Shown: piece after piece, positions 58,118 through 58,195 of the stretch
How positions within the stretch are numbered: position 1 is the stretch's first letter
Layout: the number at the start of each line of letters is the position of its first letter
Source of the DNA: Streptomyces olivochromogenes
Lineage (GTDB): Bacteria; Actinomycetota; Actinomycetes; Streptomycetales; Streptomycetaceae
Assembly (NCBI RefSeq): GCF_001514115.1
Contig: NZ_KQ948482.1
Location: 1-58,195, forward strand
DNA: 58,195 nt
Direction: 5' to 3'
Position numbers and translations under genes: made by a program
The notes under the pieces: model-generated
Told to the model about the DNA's origin: nothing
Databases searched by the model: none
The model's input: only the letters and a program-made list of their open reading frames with translations

Positions 58118-58195
58118 ATGGGGGAAAGCCAGCAGCGCGGGACAGCAGGTAGTACGACGCCAGCAGCAAAGCTTGGCCGGGCACACCGCATCTTG
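58118..58195 (+). CDS. Start of a gene cut by the window end
   Basis: ATG at 58118 (or GTG 58115) has CGAGG upstream and remains open for 26 codons to the window end, with a basic, polar start (MGESQQRGTAGSTTPAAKLGRAH). Too short to assign. It follows the LysM/BTAD gene by 112 bases on the same strand. Confidence 0.35.
   Translation, partial: MGESQQRGTAGSTTPAAKLGRAHRIL

Overview
The window looks like part of a large Streptomyces mobile replicon (linear plasmid or integrative conjugative element). Base composition is about 70% G+C, codon third positions are strongly G/C-biased, and several families present are streptomycete hallmarks: the DUF5753 regulator with its DUF397 partner, an Imm49 protein, a LysM/BTAD fusion protein and a replication-relaxation protein. 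No rRNA, tRNA or CRISPR array was seen. All calls come from reading the sequence; no database search was run.

Layout. (1) 1-6.0 kb: small plasmid-type genes, including a DUF932 protein, a Cys-rich micro-protein and a gene with a nonsense codon. They are separated by strong hairpins. (2) 6.0-8.7 kb: a membrane protein, a truncated ExeA-like ATPase relic and an orphan Imm49 immunity protein. (3) 9.0-10.6 kb: an SSB-like protein and a DprA-like protein. (4) 10.7-16.7 kb: a tightly coupled reverse-strand operon of a MurA-type enolpyruvyl transferase, a metallophosphoesterase/5'-nucleotidase, two dCTP-deaminase paralogues, a family 4 glycosyltransferase and a serine hydrolase. It looks like a compact nucleotide- or nucleoside-based biosynthetic pathway. 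(5) 16.9-18.8 kb: an anti-sigma-like HATPase, an XRE-DUF5753 regulator and a DUF397 protein. (6) 19-25 kb: an integrase relic, an unknown protein and two adjacent Hanks-type kinases, one fused to a long TPR-like region. (7) 25-28 kb: accessory genes, including a protein built from four helix-turn-helix modules. (8) 28-31 kb: a membrane protein and a duplicated winged-helix DNA-binding protein. (9) 31.0-31.7 kb: a repeat-rich non-coding region. (10) 31.7-44.7 kb: a Gram-positive type IV secretion (conjugation) operon: TcpC/VirB8-like, small membrane proteins, VirB4-like ATPase, VirB6/TrbL-like protein, SLT+NlpC/P60 wall hydrolase, coupling ATPase and replication-relaxation protein. (11) 45.0-58.0 kb: a Tad-type pilus cluster (lipoprotein, secreted protein, CpaB-like SAF protein, CpaE-like ATPase, CpaF, TadB, TadC, pilin-like peptide, TadE/TadG-like proteins, LysM/BTAD protein). 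It is interrupted by an IS200/IS605-like miniature element and by a small island carrying an integrase relic.

How the parts fit. The T4SS and Tad clusters are two long forward operons with many 4-bp start/stop overlaps and probably serve DNA transfer and surface attachment. The SSB, DUF932 and two other genes share a near-identical promoter/leader (TATTATGGAAC plus a downstream GTTCGTC box), so they probably form one regulon. This gene set resembles the early-expressed leading region of conjugative plasmids. The strongest candidates for undescribed biology are: (a) this shared leader; (b) the nested arrays of TGGTCGGG and TGCGCA sites at the head of the conjugation operon, continuing inside its first gene; and (c) the two dCTP-deaminase paralogues whose active-site motifs are lost reciprocally, inside an unusual MurA-like operon.
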